DNA of 20,503 nt from JAAZLS01 sp964585925 (GCA_964585925.1 CAZPFS010000031.1:1-20503); one strand, 5' to 3'; counted from the first letter of the stretch, positions 6,203-14,709 are shown. Program-made: numbers and translations. The notes: generated by a model not told the origin, from the sequence alone.

Positions 6203-8113
6203 ATGAGGAAATTTCCGGCAGGTATTGCCGGGGCTTTACCTCCTTTGTCTGAGGGGGCAGATGATCAATTTGTACTGCCTGCAGCAAATTTGCACAGGTT
6301 TGAGACCCGAGTACCCGAATATAATTCAGAGTGGAACCCCGATATAAGATTGCTGGACTCCCGCGGCAGAGCGGTTTCCGGGGATTGGCGGATCATTGTC
6401 CGCCGTTTTTTGATAGAGGGCAAAATCCTGGCCATAAAAGGCACCGGAGGGTATCATTTAGCCTGCGACGCCTGCAACCCGGAAGCGGTAAACAGATTGA
6501 GGGTAAAAAAAAATCGCCCTGAAAAACCCCTGGCGATAATGGCCGGGGATATTGATTGTCTCCGGCGCTGGTTTATTTTATCCGAGCAGGAGCGGGATCT
6601 CCTGACCGGCCCCGAAGCGCCGATAGTCTTGCTTAGATTCAGGCGAGATCCGGGATCACCTGTTTGTCGGGAGATGATCTCACCCGGTTTGAACCGGATA
6701 GGGGTGATGCTCCCCTATACGCCGGTTCACCGGAGCCTTTTCGATCCACATCTGAAATTTCTGGTGATGACCAGCGGCAACCTGTCGGGGCAGCCGCTGG
6801 TTTATACCGATCAGGAAGCGCTGAAATCCCTGATCCTGATGGCGGATTATTTGTTGATCCACGAACGGACCATCAAGCGGCCCTGTGACGATTCGGTAGT
6901 AATCATGGGCGATCGGGGACCGGAATTTGTACGAAGATCGAGGGGTTATACCCCCTGGGAACTGCCCATTCCCCTGCCCGAACAGCTTCGGGGGGTGCAA
7001 ATAATTGGCGCCGGGGCCGATTTCAAAAATACGTTTTGCCTGTACAGAGACGGGCGGGCGGTGATGAGCCAGCACGTAGGGGACCTGTCCTCCGAGGAGA
7101 TGGCCGGACGCCATGTTTCCCTGATCGATGATTTTCAGCGGTTTCTGCAGATATTTCCCGAGGTGGGGGTCTGCGACCTGCACCCCGAATATGTGAGCGC
7201 CTCGGCTCTTGCTGCCCGAAAGAGAAACGGACCGGACCGCCAGAAACTGCCGCTGCTCAGGGTACAGCACCACCATGCTCATCTGGCTTCCTGCATGGCC
7301 GATAATCAGCTCGCGGGGAAAGTGGTGGGGATCATTGCCGACGGCACCGGTTACGGACCGGACGGTCATCTGTGGGGTTGTGAGATACTGGTGGGAAATT
7401 ACCTGGATTTCTGCCGGGAGGCGCACCTCGAATATGTTCCCCTTCCGGGAGGCGAAGCGGGTATAAACTACCCCCGGCGGACGGCGATGTCGTATCTGAA
7501 GCAGTGCCTGGGGCCCTCCTGGATTCAGATCGCCCGCAAGCTGTTCCCGGAGCAGGCCCGGGAGATAGAGGTCATTGACAGGATGCTGGATTCGGGATAT
7601 AATTGTCCGTTTTCTTCGGGGTGTGGAAGGCTGTTCGATGCGGTGTCGGCTCTGTTGGGGGTGTGCACCGCCGCTTCCTACGACGGGCAGGCCGCCGCCG
7701 AACTGGGCTCGCTGGTTGACGGAGCGGCGCACCGCGTTGATTCTGATTACCGGTTTGCGGTTGCCGGCGATCTGATCTCTTGCCGGGAGGTGATCGCCTG
7801 TATTTGGCGCGATCTTGAACAGCGCCTTCCGGTGGATATAATTGCGCTTAAATTTCATGAAGCTCTGGCAAATGCCCTGGCGTCGGCTGCTTTGGCTGCG
7901 GCTCGAAAATATGGGCTGCCGGAGGTAGTGCTGAGCGGGGGGGTATTTCAGAATCCTTACCTTTCCCGCCGGTGCAGGGAAATTATAGAAGCTCACGGCC
8001 TCAAGGTATACAGCCACTCCCGGGTGCCCTGCAATGACGGGGGAATTGCCCTGGGCCAAGTGGCGATCGGTCTATGGAGGCTGGCTGGTGGGGGGATAAA
8101 CAATTGTGCCTAG
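6203..8113 (+). CDS. hypF: Carbamoyltransferase HypF, short form lacking acylphosphatase and zinc-finger domains
   Basis: HypF makes the carbamoyl group from carbamoyl phosphate and ATP and transfers it to the C-terminal Cys of HypE, where it becomes cyanide. Full-length HypF has about 750 residues; this one has 636. The YrdC-like domain is intact from about residue 62 (AIKGTGGYHLACDA, KNRPEKPLAIM, TSGNLSGQPL). So is the Kae1-like domain, with the metal-binding HHHAH near residue 356, DGTGYGPDG, LSGGVFQNPYLSRRC and NDGGIALGQ. The N-terminal acylphosphatase and both zinc fingers are missing; only about 60 unrelated-looking residues precede YrdC. The ATG at 6203 fits AGGAGG at 6185-6190 (12 nt); a GTG at 6191 touches that site and is less likely. 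The gene overlaps hypC by 10 bases. I see no frameshift, so this looks like a genuine short form. Confidence 0.92.
   Translation: MRKFPAGIAGALPPLSEGADDQFVLPAANLHRFETRVPEYNSEWNPDIRLLDSRGRAVSGDWRIIVRRFLIEGKILAIKGTGGYHLACDACNPEAVNRLRVKKNRPEKPLAIMAGDIDCLRRWFILSEQERDLLTGPEAPIVLLRFRRDPGSPVCREMISPGLNRIGVMLPYTPVHRSLFDPHLKFLVMTSGNLSGQPLVYTDQEALKSLILMADYLLIHERTIKRPCDDSVVIMGDRGPEFVRRSRGYTPWELPIPLPEQLRGVQIIGAGADFKNTFCLYRDGRAVMSQHVGDLSSEEMAGRHVSLIDDFQRFLQIFPEVGVCDLHPEYVSASALAARKRNGPDRQKLPLLRVQHHHAHLASCMADNQLAGKVVGIIADGTGYGPDGHLWGCEILVGNYLDFCREAHLEYVPLPGGEAGINYPRRTAMSYLKQCLGPSWIQIARKLFPEQAREIEVIDRMLDSGYNCPFSSGCGRLFDAVSALLGVCTAASYDGQAAAELGSLVDGAAHRVDSDYRFAVAGDLISCREVIACIWRDLEQRLPVDIIALKFHEALANALASAALAAARKYGLPEVVLSGGVFQNPYLSRRCREIIEAHGLKVYSHSRVPCNDGGIALGQVAIGLWRLAGGGINNCA
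8087..8095 (+). promoter_or_regulatory. Ribosome binding site deciding the hypC TTG start
   Basis: GGTGGGGGG lies inside the 3' end of hypF, 8 nt before the TTG at 8104. It supports that start over the in-frame ATG at 8074, which would bury the essential Cys2 behind ten extra residues. Confidence 0.6.
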
Positions 8114-8316
8114 CGATACCGGCGCGGGTATTGAAGGTGGAGCAGGACCGGGCCACCATCGAGGTGGCCGGCGGAACCCGGGTTGTATCCAGGAAACTGG
8201 TGCCGGATATAAAACCGGGGGAATACGGGTTGCTTCATGCCGGGTTTATTATCCAGAAGGTTGATTCGCAGCAGGCCCGGCAGACCCTGAAGATGTTAGA
8301 GGAGATCTATGGTTGA
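8104..8316 (+). CDS. hypC: Hydrogenase maturation chaperone HypC
   Basis: HypC is a small chaperone that pairs with HypD during assembly of the Fe(CN)2CO group and then carries it to the hydrogenase large subunit. With the TTG start the product is 70 residues and begins MCLAIPARV, the family signature; Cys2 is exposed after Met removal and is essential. His45 in LLHAGFIIQKVD matches the conserved His of the family. A longer reading from the ATG at 8074 is rejected because it would hide Cys2. The gene overlaps hypF by 10 bases and hypD by 8, so translation of the three is probably coupled. Confidence 0.94.
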   Translation: MCLAIPARVLKVEQDRATIEVAGGTRVVSRKLVPDIKPGEYGLLHAGFIIQKVDSQQARQTLKMLEEIYG

Positions 8317-9409
8317 TTCAATTCGGGCCGGCGATTTTTCAGATCCTGTTTTGGCCGAAAAGGTCATTTCGCGGATCCGGGATCTCCGGAAAAACATTCC
8401 CGGAACCGATCCCTTTCCATTGATGGAGGTCTGCGGGACCCACAGCCATGTGCTGGGCAAATCGGGAATCAGGGATCTGCTGAAAGATACGGTGGAGTAC
8501 CGCAGCGGCCCCGGATGCCCGGTATGTGTGACCGATCCCGCCGATCTGGACACCCTGATCCGTTTTTCACTGCGGGAAAAGGTCAGGCTGGTTATGTTTG
8601 GGGATCTGCTGCGGGTGCCGGGCACGCAGGGAAGCCTGATGGAGCAGAGGGCGAGGGGGGCCGTCATCACCCTGGTCTATTCACCCCTGGATGCGCTGGA
8701 ACTGGCCCGGGAGAACCCGGATCAACAGGTGGTATTTGTAGGCTCCGGATTTGAAACCACAGCTCCGGGAACAGCCCTGCTGATCATGGAGGCCAAAGCG
8801 GAAGGTCTTGGGAATCTGAGTGTGTTCTCCCTGCACAAGCTGATGCCGCCTGTGCTCAGGGTTTTGTTGGAATCCGGTTTTTGCCGAATCGGCGGATTGA
8901 TCCTGCCGGGGCATGTGAGTGTGATCACCGGCCGCCGGGTTTTTGATTTCCTCGGTTCGGAGTTGGGCTACCCTTCGGTCATCGCCGGATTTGAGCCCCT
9001 GGATCTGCTTCATGCCACCGCAAAGCTTTTGGAGATGGCTGCCGGCAAACAGCAGCAAGTGGTCAACGGCTATCCCCGGGTGGTTGGCGAAGAGGGGAAT
9101 ATTGTGGCTCGCCGGATCATGGATGAAATATTTGTACCGGAGCCGGCCCTGTGGAGAGGTCTTGGCTGTATCGGGGGAAGCGGGCTGGGGATCAGGCCGG
9201 CCTTGGCGGGTTTTGATGCCCGGCGGCGTTTTGATCTGAACGAATCCCCTATATCCGAGGACGACCGGGGCGGCTGCCGGTGCAGCGAAGTGCTGCGGGG
9301 GGAGATCACCCCTCCGGACTGCCCGCTGTTCGGGAAAACGTGTACCCCGGACCACCCGCAGGGGGCCTGTATGGTCTCTTCCGAGGGCGCCTGTTCATCG
9401 TATTTTTAG
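8309..9409 (+). CDS. hypD: Hydrogenase maturation protein HypD
   Basis: HypD is the Fe-S scaffold on which, with HypC and HypE, the Fe(CN)2CO unit is built. The 366-residue product has the motifs of the family: MEVCGTHSH with Cys42 (most members read CGGHTH, so Thr replaces the second Gly), SGPGCPVCVTDP with Cys70 and Cys73, and the C-terminal Cys-rich stretch with CRCSEVLRGEI, CPLFGKTCTP and GACMVSSEGACSSYF that binds the 4Fe-4S cluster. The ATG has GAGGAG about 5 nt upstream, inside hypC. hypE follows after 13 nt. Confidence 0.96.
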   Translation: MVDSIRAGDFSDPVLAEKVISRIRDLRKNIPGTDPFPLMEVCGTHSHVLGKSGIRDLLKDTVEYRSGPGCPVCVTDPADLDTLIRFSLREKVRLVMFGDLLRVPGTQGSLMEQRARGAVITLVYSPLDALELARENPDQQVVFVGSGFETTAPGTALLIMEAKAEGLGNLSVFSLHKLMPPVLRVLLESGFCRIGGLILPGHVSVITGRRVFDFLGSELGYPSVIAGFEPLDLLHATAKLLEMAAGKQQQVVNGYPRVVGEEGNIVARRIMDEIFVPEPALWRGLGCIGGSGLGIRPALAGFDARRRFDLNESPISEDDRGGCRCSEVLRGEITPPDCPLFGKTCTPDHPQGACMVSSEGACSSYF

Positions 9410-9422
9410 GAGGAATTGAAAC

Positions 9423-10424
9423 TTGTCCAAATTGGTTCAGCTTGCTCACGGCGATGGAGGAGCGCTTACCGGGGAGTTGATCTCCCAGGTATTCCGGAAA
9501 CATATCGGCAATCCGATCCTGGGCCGCCAGGAGGATGCGGCGGTGTTTTCATTTCCCGGGGGAGAGGCCGCCATGGCCACGGACAGTTTTATCATTGATC
9601 CCATTTTTTTCCCCGGAGGAGATATCGGAAAGCTGGCGGTTTGCGGAACGGCAAATGATCTGTCGGTAATGGGAGCCCGCCCGGTGTATCTTACCGCCGG
9701 CTTCATTATTGAAGAAGGATTTAGGGTGGATTATCTTGAACAGATAGCCGTATCCATGGCGAGCACAGCTGCTTCCATCGGAGTGGAGATCGTGGCCGCC
9801 GATACCAAGGTAGCCGAAAAAGGCGCGGTGGATGGAATTTTTATCAATACCTCGGGCCTCGGGTTCAGGGGGAAAACCCCCCGCCTAGGCGCAGACATGG
9901 TCCGGCCCGGGGACCGCCTGGTGGTCAGCGGGCCGCTGGGAAATCATGGCCTGGTAATTTTGGCCTCCCGGATGGGCATCACTTTGCACCCCGGCCTGGT
10001 ATCGGATTGCGGGTGCCTCTGGCCGCTGATCTGCGACGCCCTGAATTATTTTTCCCTTAAATTCATGCGGGATGCCACCCGGGGAGGAGCGGCCACGGTG
10101 CTTAAGGAACTGGCCCTGGCGGGCAATCTGGATATTATGTTAGATGAACAGAAAATACCGGTTTCCAGGGAGGTGGTGGAACTTTCCGAAATGTTGGGAG
10201 TGGATCCGTTATACCTGGCCAATGAGGGCCGGTTCATCGCCGTGGTGCCGGAGGAGGAAGCCCCCGGGCTGGCGGAGCAGCTAAACCGCTTTGACCAGGG
10301 CCGGGGAGCGGCGGTAATCGGCTACCTGCAGGAGGGCCGCGGAGAGGTATTTCTACGCACACGGTTTGGGGGTACCAGGAAACTCAACTTATTAACGGGG
10401 CAGAACATCCCTCGAATTTGTTAG
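9423..10424 (+). CDS. hypE: Carbamoyl dehydratase HypE
   Basis: HypE converts the thiocarboxamide on its own C-terminal Cys to thiocyanate with ATP and passes the cyanide to the HypCD complex. The 333-residue product is of normal size and ends in the diagnostic PRIC, so Cys333 is the carrier residue. Other landmarks are LAHGDGG near the N-terminus and DPIFFPGGDIGKLAV in the PurM-like ATP-binding part. The start is a TTG, with AGGAGG at 9408-9413 nine nt upstream and no better ATG near. It is the last maturation gene; the first membrane subunit gene starts 25 nt downstream. Confidence 0.96.
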   Translation: MSKLVQLAHGDGGALTGELISQVFRKHIGNPILGRQEDAAVFSFPGGEAAMATDSFIIDPIFFPGGDIGKLAVCGTANDLSVMGARPVYLTAGFIIEEGFRVDYLEQIAVSMASTAASIGVEIVAADTKVAEKGAVDGIFINTSGLGFRGKTPRLGADMVRPGDRLVVSGPLGNHGLVILASRMGITLHPGLVSDCGCLWPLICDALNYFSLKFMRDATRGGAATVLKELALAGNLDIMLDEQKIPVSREVVELSEMLGVDPLYLANEGRFIAVVPEEEAPGLAEQLNRFDQGRGAAVIGYLQEGRGEVFLRTRFGGTRKLNLLTGQNIPRIC

Positions 10425-10449
10425 AGTTGAGAAGAAAGAAGGGATACTT

Positions 10450-10953
10450 TTGCTGTTGGTCATTTTATTGGCGCTGATGGCGCTGGCGGCAATACTGGTG
10501 GTGTTTTGCCGGGATCTGCTATACGCAGTCATCAGCCTGGGGCTGTTGAGCGTGTTTACCAGTATCGTGTTTTACAGTTTGGATTCACCTTATGCTTCCA
10601 TGCTGGAGCTGAGTATAGGGGCGGGCCTGATCACTATATTATTCATGGCTACCATTTCACTGGTGGAACAGCCCAAATCAAAATCCTCAGGGCCGTCCCG
10701 GTTTTCCTACCAGGGAGTAGTTGCCCTGGCCGTGATTGCAGTTGTCGCCTTGTGGATCGGCATGTCGCTTTTGAAGGGAGGGGTTCCCGCCCTGGAGGGC
10801 GCTCTTTCTCCAGGCACCTGGCCGGAGGTTCTGCGGACCTTGCCGGAGGTTCTGTGGGAGGACAGGCTGCTGGACGTGTTTGGGTTGGGAATGATCATTT
10901 TCACGGCGGCGATTGGAATGGGAGTACTGTTCAGGACGGAGGGGGGTAAATGA
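10450..10953 (+). CDS. NuoJ-like / DUF4040 (MrpB/MbhD-type) membrane subunit of group 4 hydrogenase
   Basis: The 167-residue, almost wholly hydrophobic protein has about five membrane segments. The N-terminal half resembles the DUF4040/MrpB/MbhD family and NuoJ: DLLYAVISLGLLSVFTS, then SMLELSIGAGLITILFMA with a membrane-embedded Glu. The C-terminal part (DRLLDVFGLGMIIFTAA) resembles the MbhE/NuoJ end, so two small Mbh-type subunits may be joined. In the membrane arm it should link the hydrogenase core to the antiporter-like subunits. The start is TTG with AGAAGGGA about 5 nt upstream. The loop before the last helix contains a 21-nt in-frame tandem repeat. The stop overlaps the next start (ATGA). 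NuoJ and DUF4040 families are hard to separate by eye. Confidence 0.8.
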   Translation: MLLVILLALMALAAILVVFCRDLLYAVISLGLLSVFTSIVFYSLDSPYASMLELSIGAGLITILFMATISLVEQPKSKSSGPSRFSYQGVVALAVIAVVALWIGMSLLKGGVPALEGALSPGTWPEVLRTLPEVLWEDRLLDVFGLGMIIFTAAIGMGVLFRTEGGK

Positions 10954-11258
10954 CCATCAACTGGGTTTGGGCGACCATAGCCATTACGGCTATTGCCGGA
11001 ATAGGTATTTACTGTATTGTTTCGCCCAGGAATATGTTCCGAATGCTCATGGGGTTCACCATATTGACCAAAGCGGTTACCCTGGCGTTTGTAATCGGAG
11101 GCAGAATATGGGGTGATCCCGGGCTGGGCCAATCGCTGGCCATAACCGTGATTGTAATTGAGGCGGCGGTAACCGCGGTGGGGATGTCCATGATTGTAAA
11201 TATTTACCGGCATTACGGTGCTGTTGATACCACGCAGATCAGAAGACTGCGCGGATGA
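10950..11258 (+). CDS. NuoK-like (MrpC-type) membrane subunit
   Basis: This 102-residue protein has three membrane helices and is the NuoK/MrpC/MbhG-like subunit of the ion-translocating arm. The last helix carries Glu71 in VIVIEAAVTAVGMSM, equivalent to a key NuoK Glu, and is followed by the typical tail IYRHYGAVDTTQIRRLRG. The Glu of the middle helix of E. coli NuoK (Glu36) appears to be Thr37 here, with Lys41 one turn further on. It starts with an ATG overlapping the upstream stop, so expression is coupled. A 56-nt gap precedes the next gene. Confidence 0.88.
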   Translation: MTINWVWATIAITAIAGIGIYCIVSPRNMFRMLMGFTILTKAVTLAFVIGGRIWGDPGLGQSLAITVIVIEAAVTAVGMSMIVNIYRHYGAVDTTQIRRLRG

Positions 11259-11314
11259 TCGGTCCGGGGACAGGCTTGCAAGTAGAGCCGTCTCCGATAT
11301 AGGGGGAAATATTG

Positions 11315-13219
11315 ATGAATTCTAATCTTTATCTGGCCCAGATTGCGGTGCCCATTGGCGGAGCGGCGCTGACCCTTCTGGTGGGGGCCCTCAGGCCGAA
11401 GGCCAGACCGTTTTTCGCCGTTGCGGTGGGCGCCCTGACGGCCTGTATTACTGTAATTACGCTGCTGGGGGCGGGAAATCCGGGAAGGTTTGTAATGAAC
11501 TGGCAGGGGACGTTGAATCAATTCAGCCTTTCCCCGGATGGATTGTCCTCATATATTGCGGCTGTGGCCGGTCTGCTGGGGTGTTTGATACTTTTGTATT
11601 CTTATAAATATATGGAACACGAGGGAAACCTGACCCGGTACTACAGTTTGGTGCTGTTGTTCATCGGGGCGATGATCGGTCTGGTGACCACCGACAACCT
11701 GCTGGTCATGTATTTTTTCTGGGAAACAGTGGGTATCTGTTCCTATGCCCTGATCGGGTTCGAGCTGCACAACCCGGATGCGGTGAAGGCCGGATTGAAA
11801 GCATTTATAACCACCAAGATCGGCGATGTGGGGCTTTTAACCGGGATCATGGTGCTCTATGTATCCACCGGAACATTCAATATTTTCAGGATCATTGAGG
11901 CCGCAACCACGGGGCAGATACCGGGAGCGATGCTTGCCCTGGCCGGATTCGGGTTTCTGATGGGAGCGACCGGCAAATCGGCCCAGGTGCCTCTCCATGT
12001 CTGGCTTCCCGATGCCATGGAGGCGCCCACCTCTATCAGCGCCCTGATTCACGCCGCCACCATGGTCAATGCGGGGGTGTATGTTATTGCCCGCACCTAT
12101 CCCCTGTTCAGCTCCGTCGCCGGCTGGGCGACGGCGGTAACCTGGGTGGGAGCGATTACCGCCCTGCTGGCCGCCACGATGGCCCTGTATGCCCATGATT
12201 TGAAGCGAATGCTGGCCTATTCCACGGTCAGCCAGTTGGGGTACATGATGTTCGGGATCGGGGTGGGCGGAATTCTGGCCAGCCAGTTTCACCTGCTGAG
12301 CCACGCTATATTCAAGGCCCTGCTGTTTCTCTGTGCCGGCACGGCGATCCACGAGGTGCACACCCGGGATATGGGTCTGATGGGCGGCCTCGGCCGCCGG
12401 ATGCCGGTCACCGCAAAATGTTACCTGATCGGCGTGCTTGCCCTGTCCGGAGTGCCCATCTTCAACGGCTTTTGGAGTAAAGACATGCTGTTTGCCTCGG
12501 CCCTGCACTCGGGCCATATTGTACCCCTGGTGCTGGCCGTGGTCACGGCGGTGTTGACGGTAACTTATTCGATAAGATCATATTTCAAGGTTTTTACCGG
12601 AGAGGTCGCACCGGCCTGTGCGGAAGCAAGGGACCCCCATCCCTCCATGCTTTTCCCGCTGGTGTTGCTGGCGGCGGGGGCGCTTACCTCCTGGCTGATC
12701 ATAGGCCGCTACACCGCCGCTTTGAGCCGGAGCGGAATAATCCATGAGACCATGGGGGTAGCAGGCCTGGTCATGGAGACTGTTCAGAGCACGGCCTTCC
12801 TGCTCTCGCTGGCGGCGCTGGTCACAGGGGGCATTATTGTGGCCAGAACTAGGAAGGAAGTTGCGTCCGGAGAGCCCTCTTTCTTTGCCCTCTGGGCGAT
12901 GAACGGTTTTGGGTTCGATCAGTTTTACCAGTCGGTTTTTGCCGGGGCCTACCGTTTCGCCTCCGGGGCGATTGTGATTATCGACCGGCTTATCGACTGG
13001 ATCGGAAAGGCGCTGGTTTGGGCCTACCGGATGGTATCTCTGATAATTTCAGTTTATGACCGGATTGTGGATTGGCTGGGGAAAATGATTATCCGTCTGT
13101 CAACCGGTTTGGGCAATAGGTTAAAAGAACAAAATATCGGTGATTTGAATAAAAATCTTCTGTGGTTGGTGTCGGGCATATTGATGATCATTGCTATAGT
13201 TTGTATAAAGCGAGGTTGA
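11315..13219 (+). CDS. NuoL-like antiporter-type subunit of group 4 hydrogenase
   Basis: A 634-residue polytopic protein of the NuoL/MrpA antiporter family that should pump H+ or Na+ in the distal membrane arm. Key residues are in place: Glu137 in FFWETVGICSY, Lys221 in GKSAQVPLHVWLPDAMEAPT, Lys334 in the HLLSHAIFKALLF helix and Lys389 in FNGFWSKD. About 14 helices are followed by a C-terminal extension (about 530-634) ending in another hydrophobic helix, as in NuoL; it contains a 25-residue-spaced repeat, DRLIDWIGK and DRIVDWLGK. The ATG at 11315 is preferred with AGGGGG about 9 nt upstream; a TTG directly before it is in frame. Its stop is 4 bases from the next ATG. Confidence 0.93.
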   Translation: MNSNLYLAQIAVPIGGAALTLLVGALRPKARPFFAVAVGALTACITVITLLGAGNPGRFVMNWQGTLNQFSLSPDGLSSYIAAVAGLLGCLILLYSYKYMEHEGNLTRYYSLVLLFIGAMIGLVTTDNLLVMYFFWETVGICSYALIGFELHNPDAVKAGLKAFITTKIGDVGLLTGIMVLYVSTGTFNIFRIIEAATTGQIPGAMLALAGFGFLMGATGKSAQVPLHVWLPDAMEAPTSISALIHAATMVNAGVYVIARTYPLFSSVAGWATAVTWVGAITALLAATMALYAHDLKRMLAYSTVSQLGYMMFGIGVGGILASQFHLLSHAIFKALLFLCAGTAIHEVHTRDMGLMGGLGRRMPVTAKCYLIGVLALSGVPIFNGFWSKDMLFASALHSGHIVPLVLAVVTAVLTVTYSIRSYFKVFTGEVAPACAEARDPHPSMLFPLVLLAAGALTSWLIIGRYTAALSRSGIIHETMGVAGLVMETVQSTAFLLSLAALVTGGIIVARTRKEVASGEPSFFALWAMNGFGFDQFYQSVFAGAYRFASGAIVIIDRLIDWIGKALVWAYRMVSLIISVYDRIVDWLGKMIIRLSTGLGNRLKEQNIGDLNKNLLWLVSGILMIIAIVCIKRG

Positions 13220-13223
13220 GGTC

Positions 13224-14696
13224 ATGAGGTTTTCGTTAATACCACTTTTGATATTCATAATTCCCTTATTGGCTTCCCTGATCTGCATGTTGATCAAAAA
13301 ACGGCCCAGGGTGGCTCAGAATATCACGCTGATCACCTGTTTGGTTACGGCCGTGCTCTCTTTGATCATGATCCCCGAGGTTCTAAGAAACGGGGCCATC
13401 AATCTGGATCTGGCCTGGATCAAATCGCTGGGGGTCAGTTTCAACCTGTTGGTGGATTCACTCAGTTCATTTACCATCATTACCATCACCATTTTGATGG
13501 CCATCGATATGATTTACGCCCGGGGCTACATGACCCCCGAAGAGGCGGGGAGCAGTTTTTACGGCTGGACCCTGATGTTCATGTCCGCTATGGTGGGCGC
13601 GGTGATGGCCACCGATCTGATCCAGTTTTATTTCCTATGGGAGCTGATGCTGATCCCCTCCACCGCCCTGATCGTATTCTGGGGCGGCGGAAAGAGACCA
13701 CAGGCTACGGGTTTTAAATATTTTATTGTGACCCATGTGGGAGCGGCCCTTATTCTGATCTCCATTTTGTGGATATTGACTCTCACCGGCCAGTCGGGGA
13801 TATATACCCTGCCAAGCTTGCTGGCGGCGCTGCCGTTATCCACCTTGAAGGTGATGGCTTCGCTGTTTACCATCGGGTTTGCGGTAAAAATGGCCATCTT
13901 CCCGGCCCATATATGGCTGCCGGACGCCCACTCGGAAGCTCCGCTCCCGGTGAGCGTGATGCTGTCGGCGATCATGATGAATATGGGCATATACGGGATG
14001 ATCAGGTTTCTGTTCACCCTGTTCCCCTCCGAGGTGTATATGTCTTTGCTGCTCCCGCTGTTGATCTTCGCCCTGCTGAGCCAGTGGTACGGCGGGCTGC
14101 AGGCGCTGAGGCATACTGAGATGAAACGGGTGGCGGCTTACTCCACGGTGAGCCAGATGGGCTATGTGCTGATCGGTATCGCCAGCATGTCCGTTCTGGG
14201 GCTGAGGGGCTCTATTTTTCACATGCTGAACCACGGCGCAGCCAAGGGCCTTCTGTTTATGAGCATCGGCGCGGTGATCCATTCCACCGGGGCCACCCAT
14301 TTGGGACAGGTAGGCGGCCTGGCCAAAAAAATGCCCTGGACCACCATTTTCTGCACTGTAGCCGCCTTTGCCCTGGCTGGCGCGCCGCCCCTGGCGGCCT
14401 TTCAAAGCGAGTGGATCATATTTGCCGGCGGCTTTTCCACCCCCTATCTCCCCCTGGCCATAATCGCGGTCTGTGCCTCCGTGCTTACCGCCTTCTATGT
14501 GCTCAGGCTGATCATGAAAATATTTTTTGGCCATGAATACAGCGAATGCGGGGATATAAACCAGGTCAAGGAAGCCCCTCCGGCCATGCTGGCCTCGATG
14601 CTCACCCTCTCGCTGATCAACCTGGCGGTGGGTATTTTTCCGGAATTATTCCATCAATGGATTGAAGCGGCTTTGAAAACGTTTGGCTGGTTCTAA
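13224..14696 (+). CDS. NuoM-like antiporter-type subunit of group 4 hydrogenase
   Basis: This 490-residue membrane protein of about 14 helices is the NuoM-type ion-pumping subunit. Seen residues are Glu140 in FYFLWELMLIPS, Lys222 in FAVKMAIFPAHIWLPDAHSEAP, the helix HTEMKRVAAYSTVSQMGY, and Glu396 in FQSEWIIF. NuoM-type proteins have Glu at that last place where NuoL and NuoN types have Lys, which supports the assignment. The ATG at 13224 follows a modest GAGGT site inside the end of the upstream gene. The next gene starts 13 nt downstream after AAGGAGAAG. Confidence 0.93.
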   Translation: MRFSLIPLLIFIIPLLASLICMLIKKRPRVAQNITLITCLVTAVLSLIMIPEVLRNGAINLDLAWIKSLGVSFNLLVDSLSSFTIITITILMAIDMIYARGYMTPEEAGSSFYGWTLMFMSAMVGAVMATDLIQFYFLWELMLIPSTALIVFWGGGKRPQATGFKYFIVTHVGAALILISILWILTLTGQSGIYTLPSLLAALPLSTLKVMASLFTIGFAVKMAIFPAHIWLPDAHSEAPLPVSVMLSAIMMNMGIYGMIRFLFTLFPSEVYMSLLLPLLIFALLSQWYGGLQALRHTEMKRVAAYSTVSQMGYVLIGIASMSVLGLRGSIFHMLNHGAAKGLLFMSIGAVIHSTGATHLGQVGGLAKKMPWTTIFCTVAAFALAGAPPLAAFQSEWIIFAGGFSTPYLPLAIIAVCASVLTAFYVLRLIMKIFFGHEYSECGDINQVKEAPPAMLASMLTLSLINLAVGIFPELFHQWIEAALKTFGWF

Positions 14697-14709
14697 AGGA
14701 GAAGAATAG

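Noticed and set aside
6680..8059. Open reading frame of 459 codons on the minus strand opposite hypF
   Set aside because: The plus-strand frame is an unmistakable HypF with all motifs; the antisense frame is a by-product of GC-rich codons and has no recognisable domain or binding site.
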